A stretch of DNA of 64,000 nucleotides from Tenacibaculum larymnensis (GCF_028829235.1 NZ_JAIWJY010000002.1:124001-188000), one strand, 5' to 3'. Positions 52,342-61,677 are shown, counted from the stretch's first letter. Program-made: numbers and translations. The notes: generated by a model from the letters alone, not told the origin.

Positions 52342-53940
52342 TTACTTTGTTCCAATTAAGGATATTAACCCATCTGAAAGTGTTCCTCGCCAATTCAAGT
52401 AATTGTGTCCTCCTTTAAATTCATGATAATCTACTTTATAACCTTTTATTTCAAGGATATCTCGAAACTGTCTATTCATTCCTAGCATTGATGCACCAGC
52501 ATCATATAAACCTATATCCATATAGAATTTGATAGGCAATCGTTTACTCTGTTTGTATAAATTGATTAGTTTTCCATTATCTTCTGGATATATCCAATGA
52601 TTTTCATCTTTAGTTCCTTTAATCCAATAAGACCCTGATTGGGAAAGAACATTCCCTATTACATCTGAATATCTAAACGCGATATAACTAGCAGCAAAGC
52701 CACCACGACTTGAACCAGCTAAAATAACTTTGCTTGATTTAGGATGAATGTTGTATTCTGCACGTGCCCAAGGAATGAGTTCAGTGGCAATAAAGTCTCC
52801 AAATTTTTCGCTTACCAAATCTTTACTACGGCTACCCATTGACCATACTAAAACAGTGATAGTTGGTGAGATTTTTTTGTCCGCTATTAGATTGTCAATT
52901 ATAGTTGGAGTAGGTATTCTTGACCTACGATTTGGTCTTGATCCGTATGATTCTCCGTCAAAAACTATTAATAAATTATGAGGCTTCTTTGAATTGTAAT
53001 TAGCAGGTGTGTGAATAGATATTTTTCGTTCTTGATTTAAAATTTTACTTTTAATTAATGTTGGATACAATATTCCTCTGCTAATATTTTCTCTTTTTGA
53101 AATGTAAGTTTGTTCAGGGGCATTTGGCATTTCAATAGTTCCATCATAAGCGTGTTTAACACTTCTAGATTCAATTTCCTTGTTTGGACCATATTTATCT
53201 AAATTAAAATAATTGAAACCATAATTGAAACGAGCATCATTAGGAACTTTTTGCGTAACAAAATGGAGTTTTGTGTTTGGTAATCGTTGAAATCGAAGTC
53301 CCAAAAAATCAGGGCCACCGCTCAACATTACATATTCTGTATTATTATCTGGCACACAGAAATAGGTGACTAACATATTTACATTGTCACCTTCAATTGG
53401 TTCAATAATATGCTTTTCAGTATGGCTGGCTACAAATTTATCAATAGCGTTCTTATCGTTAAGTGTAGATTCCCATAGCTTGTATAGTGTTTCTGTTGGA
53501 AGCTCCTTTTTGGTAATACGTTTAGTGTTTTCTGGAAAGCTCAAAATCTGTTCTACTTCTAAAGTGTAGTTACCTTTTTTAGAATCTTTATCGAGAGAAT
53601 GAACTATAAACTTGTATAAACCAGATTGATTCGCAGTAAGGTCAATCGGTTCTTCTCCTTCTTTTCCATTTGGGCTGTCAACTTGATATAAAAGTTCATC
53701 TACAGGGGAATATACATCGATTACCAAATCTATCCCTTTTTGAATAACCTTTCCGGTGATTGCCATACCATTTTCTAATTGAACAGCATAAGTGTGCTGT
53801 TCCTTAGTAGAAATGGTGTTCTCGATTATATCATCGGTAGTTAGATTTTTAATGCTTTGATTCTGTGCAAAGACAGTATTGTTAAGATTCAATATTAAAA
53901 GTGTCAGGATTGACAAGGCAGGTTTCAAAAAGATCTTCAT
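52342..53940 (-). CDS. enterochelin-esterase-like exported hydrolase
   Basis: 532 aa. Signal peptide about 1-25. A PPC-like beta domain (about 45-130, LTANQSGLYKFIVHS) is followed by an N-terminal esterase domain (about 165-285) and the alpha/beta-hydrolase, with nucleophile Ser411 in GSSRGG and a likely His in FKGGHNYLNW. This is the Fes/EsD architecture; Fes-type enzymes release iron from catechol siderophores, but no siderophore gene is nearby, so another ester is possible. It appears co-transcribed with LysE. Confidence 0.82.
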   Translation of the reverse strand: MKIFLKPALSILTLLILNLNNTVFAQNQSIKNLTTDDIIENTISTKEQHTYAVQLENGMAITGKVIQKGIDLVIDVYSPVDELLYQVDSPNGKEGEEPIDLTANQSGLYKFIVHSLDKDSKKGNYTLEVEQILSFPENTKRITKKELPTETLYKLWESTLNDKNAIDKFVASHTEKHIIEPIEGDNVNMLVTYFCVPDNNTEYVMLSGGPDFLGLRFQRLPNTKLHFVTQKVPNDARFNYGFNYFNLDKYGPNKEIESRSVKHAYDGTIEMPNAPEQTYISKRENISRGILYPTLIKSKILNQERKISIHTPANYNSKKPHNLLIVFDGESYGSRPNRRSRIPTPTIIDNLIADKKISPTITVLVWSMGSRSKDLVSEKFGDFIATELIPWARAEYNIHPKSSKVILAGSSRGGFAASYIAFRYSDVIGNVLSQSGSYWIKGTKDENHWIYPEDNGKLINLYKQSKRLPIKFYMDIGLYDAGASMLGMNRQFRDILEIKGYKVDYHEFKGGHNYLNWRGTLSDGLISLIGTK

Positions 53941-53970
53941 TAAGTTTTAATTCTATTTCGATTGGTTTGA

Positions 53971-53999
53971 GTTGTACATAACCTGTTTATATACGTGCT
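53971..53999 (-). repeat. shared leader box, copy C
   Basis: Plus-strand GTTGTACATAAC then CTGTTTATATACGTGCT; 25 of 29 match copy B at 51451. It lies in the leader of the esterase gene. Confidence 0.6.
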
Positions 54000-54007
54000 A
54001 TTTTATC

Positions 54008-54015
54008 CAAATATA
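54008..54015 (-). promoter_or_regulatory. -7 element of the esterase/LysE unit
   Basis: TATATTTG on the minus strand, 68 bases before the ATG, 9 bases from leader box C. Confidence 0.5.
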
Positions 54016-54060
54016 AAGATAAATGAGAAGAAGATTCTAAAAAAGTGTTGAAGAAGTACT

Positions 54061-54091
54061 AAATAAGCGTCTGTTTTAAAGACGCTTATTT
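54061..54091 (-). terminator. terminator of the beta-propeller gene
   Basis: A perfect 12-bp stem, AAATAAGCGTCT with AGACGCTTATTT, 14 bases past the stop. Confidence 0.7.
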
Positions 54092-54104
54092 AGTATTATA
54101 GGTT

Positions 54105-56123
54105 TTAAACAGCACTCACAGGACCAGCAAGTGGAGTTTGAGCAGGTTTGGCTATTCCGTAAACAACTACGACCCCAGAGCCACCACCCCAAGTAGAGTA
54201 GGCAGGGTCAGGTTTTGCTTCCATTACCGTTTGAGGTAAGTTCCAGTTGTTGGCACACCAAAGGTTTCCTGCTTGGTCAACTACTACATCGGTCAGCATT
54301 TGTATACTCCCAGAATGAATGGTGTGAATCACATCGCCTGTAGTAAAATCTTCGGTACGACCAGTTGGTGAAGCACCCGCCATAAACGATACGCCTCTTC
54401 CCATAAAGTTGGCAACCCAAACATCATCATTCCCATCAATAGATACTCCCCAAGGTGCGTTTAGTTCACCGTCCCCGTAAGGTGTTAAATTAGATTTGTG
54501 GGTAATTTTATCAATCGTGTCTATAGGTGTAGCATCCGCAGGAATCATAAAAACGGAACCTGTTTTATGTTTGCGTCCCACTGTTTGTTGTAAATGCGGA
54601 TATCCAAGTGCAAACCCTTCAATAATAGAAACACCGTCTGTAGTAGTGGTATGAGGAAAGTCTGGACTCGTATTACAGGCTACCCAACAATTTCCTTTGG
54701 AATCTAAAGCAACACCGCGTCCGCCACCTGCAAGAATAAAACGTTCTACAGGTCTGTTTTTTTCAGAAGGAGAATAACGAACTAGCGATACACCATTGGT
54801 ATTACTAATCCATACACGATTGTTAGTGTCTATGGAAGCCGCAAACGGAGCAGAAAGCGATTCATTGAGTTTTTCATTTATAACAACTCTACCTTTGGTA
54901 AGGTCTCCCTCAGGAAAATGTAGCATGATGTTAGATGAGGTTCCAACAATCCAAACATCACCATTCGGAGCTACTCCAATACCTTGCAAGCCTCCAATTT
55001 CATTTAAGGCTTCAGCTAAGTGTTCTGGGACTTTTTCAACGATTGGTGAACCGTCTTCTAGTTTATACACACCAATAGCTCCGTTAAAACTAGATACCCA
55101 GCAAGTGCCATCTTTGGTAACAGCCGTACCCCAACCAGCACCATCAACATTCATACCTGTGTAACCAGTAACAGGTGGGGATAGTAGTTTTCCTGTAGAG
55201 TCCAACTTTACAAGTCCGCCACCGATACCTTGGTATACACCATTTTGAGCTCCTGGCATCCAGTTTAGACCTGTCCATAAGTTACCTTCTTTATCAAGAG
55301 AAAGTTTTCCCGGAGCGCAGATTCCCCCTTGACCAAAAGCTAAAATCATGGCAAAATCTTCTGGTGCAAAACTTAAATAAGGTACAAAAGGAGCATTGCG
55401 TCTACTTGTAGGAACTTTACTGTTAGGTTTGGCAGGGAAACCATCTTCTGGTGATGGATAGGCTTTGTCAAAAAGATGAAATAAATCCGCTGGATATAAC
55501 CAAGGAGATTGGGCGACACCAATTATAGCTTCGGCAGTATTTTGTGGTTTTTTACCTCCTAATGGTGTTGTGTACTTCAAGAGATTTTCCTTCCAATTGT
55601 ATCCTTCAATCTCTACCGTTCCGTAGGCTGCGATTAATGCTGCTAATGTATTTAATCGCGCTAGTGTTTCGTTTTGTGTGATGTTAAAAGGATCCATTAA
55701 CACCTCACCATACGTTCCTGTTACAGGATTGATAAGGTTAGGAGTGTTTTTAGCGGCAATTCTTATTCCATGTAGATTCCCAGTTAACTGAAGTCCGTTA
55801 AAAAACTGAGCACAAGTAAAAGCAGATGCTACTGTAGTTAACTCATTTACAATAATGCCTTTTTTTGTAATGTTTTCTTCAAAATTAGGTGACAGTACAG
55901 AGAGTAGTACTACTTTAGAATTTTGTAGTTCGGCAGTGATGTAGAGAACAGTGTCTTTTGATTTAGGAGTTGCTTTTATGGTGAATTTACCTTTTGCTTC
56001 TGGAGCAATGATATGCTCACCAATTGTATTTTTATTGTTTGCTTCCCATAATTTTACAATTGCAGTAACATTATTAGATTGGTTAAACGATACATCTCCT
56101 TTAATAGTGGTTTGATTAGACAT
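54105..56123 (-). CDS. NHL/Vgb-like beta-propeller protein
   Basis: 672 aa from the ATG at 56121-56123; a GTG 22 codons upstream gives a 694-aa form but adds no signal. An N-terminal beta domain (about 1-85, KGDVSFNQSNNVTAIVKLW) is followed by a helical part and then repeated blade motifs: GVAPNGDVWIVG, ASIDTNNRVWISN, VALDSKGNCWVAC, GVSIDGNDDVWVAN, VVDQAGNLWCAN. This is the NHL/virginiamycin-B-lyase type of propeller. No signal peptide is seen, so its location is unclear. The base composition looks richer in G+C than the surroundings. Function unknown. Confidence 0.72.
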   Translation of the reverse strand: MSNQTTIKGDVSFNQSNNVTAIVKLWEANNKNTIGEHIIAPEAKGKFTIKATPKSKDTVLYITAELQNSKVVLLSVLSPNFEENITKKGIIVNELTTVASAFTCAQFFNGLQLTGNLHGIRIAAKNTPNLINPVTGTYGEVLMDPFNITQNETLARLNTLAALIAAYGTVEIEGYNWKENLLKYTTPLGGKKPQNTAEAIIGVAQSPWLYPADLFHLFDKAYPSPEDGFPAKPNSKVPTSRRNAPFVPYLSFAPEDFAMILAFGQGGICAPGKLSLDKEGNLWTGLNWMPGAQNGVYQGIGGGLVKLDSTGKLLSPPVTGYTGMNVDGAGWGTAVTKDGTCWVSSFNGAIGVYKLEDGSPIVEKVPEHLAEALNEIGGLQGIGVAPNGDVWIVGTSSNIMLHFPEGDLTKGRVVINEKLNESLSAPFAASIDTNNRVWISNTNGVSLVRYSPSEKNRPVERFILAGGGRGVALDSKGNCWVACNTSPDFPHTTTTDGVSIIEGFALGYPHLQQTVGRKHKTGSVFMIPADATPIDTIDKITHKSNLTPYGDGELNAPWGVSIDGNDDVWVANFMGRGVSFMAGASPTGRTEDFTTGDVIHTIHSGSIQMLTDVVVDQAGNLWCANNWNLPQTVMEAKPDPAYSTWGGGSGVVVVYGIAKPAQTPLAGPVSAV

Positions 56124-56349
56124 AGCTTTAGTTAGTTTTAATGTTGAAAAAATCGTTTTAGCGATTAAATTGTCAGTAGATTCTAACACGTGAGTTTAAT
56201 AGCAAAACATTTTCAAATTACTAATAACTAATTTATATATGTACTATTGATGTTCTTATGTAGTAATATTAAGGAATAAAAGTGCTTATTTAAAGTATAA
56301 AAATGAAAGCAGTAGTAGGTTGCTTAATAGTATTTTTAGTTTGCGAAGT

Positions 56350-56694
56350 TTATCTTAGGTTTTTGTTACTCCATTCCATTATCATAGTTAAGTTTTCTTT
56401 TAAAGATTTTCCTTTTTTAGTTAGGCTGTATTCAACTTTAGGAGGGATTACTGGATATACTTTCCTATTTACTATGTTTAATTTTTCGAGGTCTTTTAAT
56501 TGTTGAGATAACATTTTTTGACTAATACCATCAATAGCTTTATCTAGTTCGTTAAATCGCATTACTTCATTTAAAAGTAAAAGCCAAATGATTACAGGTT
56601 TCCACTTTCCTCCAATTTGTTCCATAAATATGGTTATTGGACATTCTTTAGCTTGCTGATATTTTTTTTCAATTATTTTTTCTTCTGTTTTCAT
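56350..56694 (-). CDS. HxlR family transcriptional regulator
   Basis: 114 aa from the ATG at 56692-56694; an ATG four codons upstream (56704-56706) is equally possible. CPITIFMEQIGGKWKPVIIWLL and RFNELDKAIDGISQKMLSQQLKDLE are the HxlR winged helix. The conserved Cys near the N-terminus (KECPI) may sense oxidants or electrophiles, as in some family members. It is divergent from the SDR gene and probably controls it. Confidence 0.93.
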   Translation of the reverse strand: MKTEEKIIEKKYQQAKECPITIFMEQIGGKWKPVIIWLLLLNEVMRFNELDKAIDGISQKMLSQQLKDLEKLNIVNRKVYPVIPPKVEYSLTKKGKSLKENLTMIMEWSNKNLR

Positions 56695-56724
56695 ATAAAA
56701 ATACATTTTTCCGACTTGTAGGTC

Positions 56725-56750
56725 AGTTACTTACTAAAAGGTAAGTACTT
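56725..56750. promoter_or_regulatory. candidate HxlR operator
   Basis: ACTTAC (56729-56734) and GTAAGT (56741-56746) form an inverted repeat with TAAAAG between them, in the gap between the divergent HxlR and SDR genes. Confidence 0.5.
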
Positions 56751-56791
56751 GTCAAATGTAAAGTTATTCGTCAATTTTGCAAAAAAAACAT

Positions 56792-57532
56792 ATGATGAAT
56801 AATAAAATTATAGTAATTACAGGAGGAACATCAGGGATTGGTTTTGCTTGCGCAGAGTACTTGTTAAGTTTAAATTATAGAGTAATAATAACAGGAAGAA
56901 CGAAAGAGAATTTAGATAAAGCTGTTGCTGATTTAGGAAATAATTCAGTTGGTATTTTATCAGACACATCTTCATTAGTTGAGATTGATACTTTAGTAGC
57001 TAAAGTTAAAAATGAGTTTGGAAAGATTGATGGATTGTTTGTAAACGCAGGTATTTTTAAAGCTTCTAGTTTTGAAGAAACTTCTGAACAACTGTTTGAT
57101 GAAACAATGAACATTAATTTTAAAGGAGCTTTTTTTACAGTTCAAAAATTTATTCCAATTCTTAAAAATCCTTCAAGTGTTGTTTTAAATACTTCTATTG
57201 TTGTTTTTAAATCTTTTTCTAATACAAGTGTGTATACAGCTAGTAAAGCGGCTTTGGAAAGTATAGCAAGAGTTTTAAATATTGAACTTGCAGATAAAGG
57301 AATTAGGGTAAATGTGGTAAGTCCTGGAGTTACAGAGAGTCCAATTCAGAAAAAATCAGGAATGAGTGATGAGGCTATTGATAATCTTTTAGAGCATTTT
57401 TCAAGTACTTCTCCTATTGGTAGAATTGTTCAGCCAACAGATATTGCTCCAATTGTTGAGTTTCTACTTTCAGATAAATCCCAAGTTTTAAGAAATGAGA
57501 AGATTATTATTGATGGCGGAACGTCGCTTTAA
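56792..57532 (+). CDS. short-chain dehydrogenase/reductase
   Basis: 246 aa from the ATG at 56792 (a second ATG follows at once; a TTG at 56777 is unlikely). TGGTSGIGFACAEYL binds NAD(P), VNAGIF and the catalytic YTASKAALE with the Ser in NTSIVV are present. It is a classical SDR. Divergent from HxlR, which suggests it deals with an aldehyde, quinone or similar inducer; the substrate is unknown. Confidence 0.9.
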   Translation: MMNNKIIVITGGTSGIGFACAEYLLSLNYRVIITGRTKENLDKAVADLGNNSVGILSDTSSLVEIDTLVAKVKNEFGKIDGLFVNAGIFKASSFEETSEQLFDETMNINFKGAFFTVQKFIPILKNPSSVVLNTSIVVFKSFSNTSVYTASKAALESIARVLNIELADKGIRVNVVSPGVTESPIQKKSGMSDEAIDNLLEHFSSTSPIGRIVQPTDIAPIVEFLLSDKSQVLRNEKIIIDGGTSL

Positions 57533-57569
57533 CTTTTAAATACCAATAATTGCTTGTGCAAGAGGACAT

Positions 57570-57599
57570 ATATAAATAGGCTTTTTAGCCTGTTTATAT
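57570..57599. terminator. bidirectional hairpin between SDR and VOC genes
   Basis: ATATAAATAGGCT and AGCCTGTTTATAT pair across TTTT. It has no strong T-run and lies between convergent stops. Confidence 0.5.
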
Positions 57600-57626
57600 T
57601 GTTTATAAGGGAAAATGTTTAGTACG

Positions 57627-58286
57627 TTACTCTCTTATTTTTAAAATTGTTTCGGTGCCTGAGTTGCTCAATTTAATGTTTGCCCAACTAGCTTTAGAAG
57701 GGGTTTCAGTTGGATACCAATTTCGGTTGGTTTTAACGATGATTAATAATCCGTTGTCATCGCCAAGGACGGTGAATATTTCACTGTTATGATTTTTTTC
57801 GAATAAACTTAGTCCATAGGTGTCAATTAAATGTTTTCCATACACATCAGGTCGGTCTTTCACAATTCCAAATTCACTGATGTTTAAGATTTGATTACTA
57901 TTAAATTGTTCTGTAGCTGTATTGTCTAAATCGTGTCGAGCTATAAACTCTAAGACATTTCCAACTACATCAAAAAAGTATACTGAATTGGCGTTCCAAT
58001 TCTCGAAGTTAGTAATCAATACCTCATTTTCCTTTTTTACAAATTCAAACTTGTTTGTAGACCATTTGATTGCTTCTTGCAATTTGTTTTTGGGGATGTT
58101 AAAAGCTAAATGATATGCAGGTAAGTTTTTTTCAGAGTCTTCTATGAATTTTAAATAGGAAGTACCAATTTTAATACGAATTGATTGATCATCACTCTGC
58201 GTAGTTGGAAGCTCCATGATATTTTTATAAAAAGCCTTAACAGGTTTTATATCAGTTGTTTTAATTTCAATCTCGTTTAGTGTCAT
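57627..58286 (-). CDS. VOC (glyoxalase/dioxygenase fold) protein
   Basis: 219 aa, two VOC modules. IEIKTTDIKPVKAFYKNIMELP starts the first; YFFDVVGNVLEFIARHDL ends it with the metal-site Glu; SEFGIVKDRPDVYGKHLIDTYGLSLF starts the second. Substrate unknown. It lies 53 bases after an SDR gene, perhaps in one transcript. Confidence 0.8.
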   Translation of the reverse strand: MTLNEIEIKTTDIKPVKAFYKNIMELPTTQSDDQSIRIKIGTSYLKFIEDSEKNLPAYHLAFNIPKNKLQEAIKWSTNKFEFVKKENEVLITNFENWNANSVYFFDVVGNVLEFIARHDLDNTATEQFNSNQILNISEFGIVKDRPDVYGKHLIDTYGLSLFEKNHNSEIFTVLGDDNGLLIIVKTNRNWYPTETPSKASWANIKLSNSGTETILKIRE

Positions 58287-58339
58287 CTTGGTAGCTTTTA
58301 AGTTTTGAATTAACTTTAATTAAGTAAAAGCATAGTGTT

Positions 58340-58999
58340 TTACCATTCTCTGATATTTCCTTGGTGCCAAAAATATCCACTTTTAGAATTGTTAGTTATT
58401 AAATTTCTAACATCTGTTGCAACATCGTTAGGTTTTCTAGAAGCTTCATTTCCTCCCATATCGGTTTGTGTCCATCCAGGGTCAAGAGCAGAAACAATTA
58501 TCTGTTGTTTTTCGAGTCTTTTAGCTAATAACTTTGTGTACATATTCAAAGCAGCTTTTGACATTTTATAATGAGGTTGAAATTCATCAAAATTCTTTTC
58601 GCTAAAAGAACCCCAGTCAGATGTAATATTAACTATTTGTCCATCTTTTTTAAAGTTAGGAATTAATTTTTCGGTTATTTCAATTGTTCCAAATAAATTT
58701 ACATTAAACGTTTGTTTTAATTGTTCAATGTTTATGGATGCATCGTTCCAGTTTTCTAATAAGATACCAGCATTGTTAATAAGAAAGTCAATCTTGGTGT
58801 TTTCAATTTTTTTTATAAAATTATCTATGGAATCACTTTTTGAAAGATTTAGCTGATAGGCTTCAAAATTTGACTTTGTAATAGGAGAAGTTCCTGAAGT
58901 AGAGGTTCCAATAATTTTATAGTTGAGGTTTTCAGTTAATAGGTTAGCAATAGCAAATCCAATTCCTCTACTGCACCCAGTTATTATTCCAGTTTTCAT
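58340..58999 (-). CDS. short-chain dehydrogenase/reductase
   Basis: 219 aa. ITGCSRGIGFAIANLL, NNAGIL, the Ser in NITSDWGSF and catalytic HYKMSKAALN are intact. The protein ends soon after ALDPGWTQTDMGG, typical of a short classical SDR such as the C-factor-like group. Precedes the VOC gene. Confidence 0.9.
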   Translation of the reverse strand: MKTGIITGCSRGIGFAIANLLTENLNYKIIGTSTSGTSPITKSNFEAYQLNLSKSDSIDNFIKKIENTKIDFLINNAGILLENWNDASINIEQLKQTFNVNLFGTIEITEKLIPNFKKDGQIVNITSDWGSFSEKNFDEFQPHYKMSKAALNMYTKLLAKRLEKQQIIVSALDPGWTQTDMGGNEASRKPNDVATDVRNLITNNSKSGYFWHQGNIREW

Positions 59000-59119
59000 T
59001 ATCGGTTAGATTTATAAAGTGTTAGTGTATCAAACCTATTGAAAATTATGCCTATTAGGGAGGTAATAGCATAGTTATTTTATTGTCTTTTATAGCTTTT
59101 TCTTATAATGATTAGTAAA

Positions 59120-59800
59120 CTATGTTAAAGCAAAATCAATAATATTTTTAACGTGTATTTTGGTGGTGTCAAATACAGGAAACTCAAAATCGTTTTGTTC
59201 AATTAACATAGGGATTTCAGTGCAACCTAAAATAATTCCTTCTGCTCCTTGTTCTATTAAATCATTTGCGTAACGTCTAAATTTCAGCTTTGAATGGGTG
59301 GTTACAATTCCTTTCCCAAGCTCATTTTTTACAATATGCTGTATTTCTTCGATGTCTTTTTTTTCAGATGGAATAATGGTTTCAATATTGTTTTCTTTTA
59401 GTTTGTTTTTATAGAAGTCCATTTCCATTGTGAACTTTGTTCCTAATAACCCTACTTTACTCAGCTTTTCTTTTTTTATTTCTTTAGCAGTCGCTTCTGC
59501 AATATGGATAATTGGAATATTAATTTTTGATTGAATTTCATCAGCAAATAAATGTGCTGTATTTGCGCCTAAAACTATAGCATCTACATTACTAGATGCT
59601 AAGTTTGTACAGGCATTATAAATTAGATCAAAAGAGTTTGTCCATCCTTTGTTTTGAACATCTGAAAAGTTTAGTGAGTAAATTAAACATTCAGCAGAAC
59701 TTAAGCCACCTAACCTTTGGTTGATTCCCTCATTTATGTATTTGTAATAATCTAAGGTTGATGTCCAACTAATACCTCCTACTAATCCTATCTTTTTCAT
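59120..59800 (-). CDS. aspartate/glutamate racemase family protein
   Basis: 226 aa. IGLVGGISWTSTLDYYKYIN, LGANTAHLF and GIILGCTEIPML fit the Asp/Glu racemase family. The second catalytic Cys (GCTE) is present, but the place of the first Cys before NTAH is Ala. Members with one Cys (YgeA-like) are known to work with an asymmetric site. It starts 18 bases after the META-domain gene. Confidence 0.88.
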   Translation of the reverse strand: MKKIGLVGGISWTSTLDYYKYINEGINQRLGGLSSAECLIYSLNFSDVQNKGWTNSFDLIYNACTNLASSNVDAIVLGANTAHLFADEIQSKINIPIIHIAEATAKEIKKEKLSKVGLLGTKFTMEMDFYKNKLKENNIETIIPSEKKDIEEIQHIVKNELGKGIVTTHSKLKFRRYANDLIEQGAEGIILGCTEIPMLIEQNDFEFPVFDTTKIHVKNIIDFALT

Positions 59801-59818
59801 TTTTTATAGTTTAATTAG

Positions 59819-60628
59819 TTAGTCTACTTTTTTGAAGACTAATAAGGTTTTATCAGGATTTAAAAGCGTTAGTCGGTTGTTTGCTATTTTATAAGAAATG
59901 GTACTTGCTAGGGCTTTAGTAAATTCTTGTTCTTTTTCGCCTCCTTTAAGGCATAACATTTCTGTTGAGGCAATATTAGTAAATCGAATTCTTTCTCTTT
60001 CAGAAAAAAGTTTACCTGTAACTCTGTTACACCCTGAAGTTCCCATAAAGGTGTTTTTTGCAGCATTTATTTCTATATATGGTAATTCTTTTCCGAAATC
60101 TTCTTTACTAACTTTTACGCCATTTAATTCTTCTAATGCCCAGATATCGTGCAATCGATAGTTGGTGATGTATTGCCCACATCCTTCTAAGGTAGTGTAA
60201 TCAGTATCTTTTCCTTTTTTATAGTTAATAGTTACCGAGTAAGGGAATGATTTACCAGACATAGCATTGATACATTCCATTTGATTAATTTGAATACGAA
60301 CCTCAGCTAATTCAGTTTGTAAATTATACATTTTTACATTACTGTCTTGAGCATAGATAGGTTCTGTATGCGGTGTAAGAATAGAGTCTGAATCATGAAG
60401 TGTTTTTAGCTTAATCATGTTATCAGAAATGGTTAAGTTCCAAAAAGGTTCAACTCCATGTGCTTTAAAGTAAGCATCAGTTATTGTTTTTTTCGAAGTT
60501 GCAGTTGATGTTTTTTGAACAGAATCAGTAGTAACTGTTTTGTTTATAGGAGTTTTTTTATCTTTTTTATTAGAACATGCTGAAATTGCTATGCAGGCAC
60601 TAAGAAGTATTGGTATAAGGTTTTTCAT
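59819..60628 (-). CDS. lipoprotein with COG3650-like and META (HslJ) domains
   Basis: 269 aa. Lipobox ISAC (Cys18). The first part (about 45-160) has AHGVEPFWNLTI and AMSGKSFPYSV, as in COG3650-type envelope proteins, with a single pair of Cys. The second part (about 165-269) is a META domain (WALEELNGVKV, GTSGCNRVTG, MLCLKGGEKEQEF). HslJ-type META domains are stress-linked; the exact role is unknown. Same transcript as the racemase gene is likely. Confidence 0.85.
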   Translation of the reverse strand: MKNLIPILLSACIAISACSNKKDKKTPINKTVTTDSVQKTSTATSKKTITDAYFKAHGVEPFWNLTISDNMIKLKTLHDSDSILTPHTEPIYAQDSNVKMYNLQTELAEVRIQINQMECINAMSGKSFPYSVTINYKKGKDTDYTTLEGCGQYITNYRLHDIWALEELNGVKVSKEDFGKELPYIEINAAKNTFMGTSGCNRVTGKLFSERERIRFTNIASTEMLCLKGGEKEQEFTKALASTISYKIANNRLTLLNPDKTLLVFKKVD

Positions 60629-60751
60629 GAGTAAGTTTTTTATAGTATGTTAAATATAGGGGATTATTTTAAATTTAGTATGTGTATAGAAGTTTTAGCG
60701 TTAGGGTTTTTGTTTTAAATCAGTTAGTTAGGTTTGTGTTTTGTCAAAAAT

Positions 60752-61552
60752 TTAAAAAGTAGAAAAATCCATTTGATAATTTATGTTGTTGTCTTGTGAA
60801 TTTTTGAAGACAAAAACCATTGTGTCTTGAGTGAGTTCTAATAAAGTAGCTTCTCTAGTATAATTTCCTTCAATAATCAGTTGCATGTCATCTAAGTTAA
60901 GATGCCAAGTTCCTTGTTCATGTATAGTATTATTCCCAGAAGTTATGATGAATGAACCATCGTTATGAAAACTCACTTTTGCGTTTTCATAAAAATCGTT
61001 GGTAACCGAACCGTTTCTAATATATTTATAACCATCCATACTAAACAAACGAGCCCACACGAAATCGTATTTCCAATCTTTGGTAATTAAATCGTTTCTA
61101 TTTATAGTTTCATTATGTTCTTTAATAAAACTATATACTACTTTATGACCAGAAAATGGTTCTATTGAAAACGACAAGCTATCGTTAGAAACATACTCTA
61201 GTAAATAACGACGTTCATTTGATAATTCTTTGGCTATAATAATAGAGTCTGCAGTTGCGTTGAGTTCCCAAGTAAATAAATTAATACTACCGTCGTTATT
61301 AGATAAGCGAACTGTTTTATCTTCTTTATATAATCTGCGTTCGTAATGTGTGTCGTTTTCTAATCCAGTATGGATATTTCTATCGTATGTTACCTGATTG
61401 TTTAGAAGTGTTTGTACGGGCATCCACCTGCCTACTATTTGTTCTTCTATGTTATTTGAGTCTGGTATGTCATCAATAACTTTATTATTGTCTTTGGAGC
61501 AAGAGAAAAGAGATACGATGGTTATTAAAAGTAGTAATTGCTTTTTCATCAC
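60752..61552 (-). CDS. lipocalin-like lipoprotein, duplicated
   Basis: 266 aa. Lipobox LFSC (Cys18). Two similar beta-rich halves: EEQIVGRWMPVQT, FTWELNATADSIII, and WKYDFVWARLF, GTWHLNLDDMQLIIEG. This is the lipocalin_4/5 style common in Bacteroidota. Function unknown. Single gene. Confidence 0.75.
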   Translation of the reverse strand: MMKKQLLLLITIVSLFSCSKDNNKVIDDIPDSNNIEEQIVGRWMPVQTLLNNQVTYDRNIHTGLENDTHYERRLYKEDKTVRLSNNDGSINLFTWELNATADSIIIAKELSNERRYLLEYVSNDSLSFSIEPFSGHKVVYSFIKEHNETINRNDLITKDWKYDFVWARLFSMDGYKYIRNGSVTNDFYENAKVSFHNDGSFIITSGNNTIHEQGTWHLNLDDMQLIIEGNYTREATLLELTQDTMVFVFKNSQDNNINYQMDFSTF

Positions 61553-61625
61553 TTGTTAGAGTTTGTACATTTTAAAATAGATGTATAAAGTGTGAAAAGG
61601 TTGCGTAGAAAATTTAGTAATAAAA

Positions 61626-61656
61626 AAACTCACAACACTTAAAATGTTGTGAGTTT
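61626..61656 (-). terminator. terminator of the CocE-like gene
   Basis: AAACTCACAACA pairs with TGTTGTGAGTTT, followed on the minus strand by a T-run; 22 bases past the stop. Confidence 0.8.
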
Positions 61657-61677
61657 CTAAATAGAAAAAGTTTGCTA

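Noticed and set aside
54796..55164. A 122-codon plus-strand open frame inside the propeller gene
   Set aside because: Antisense to a gene with clear repeated blade motifs.
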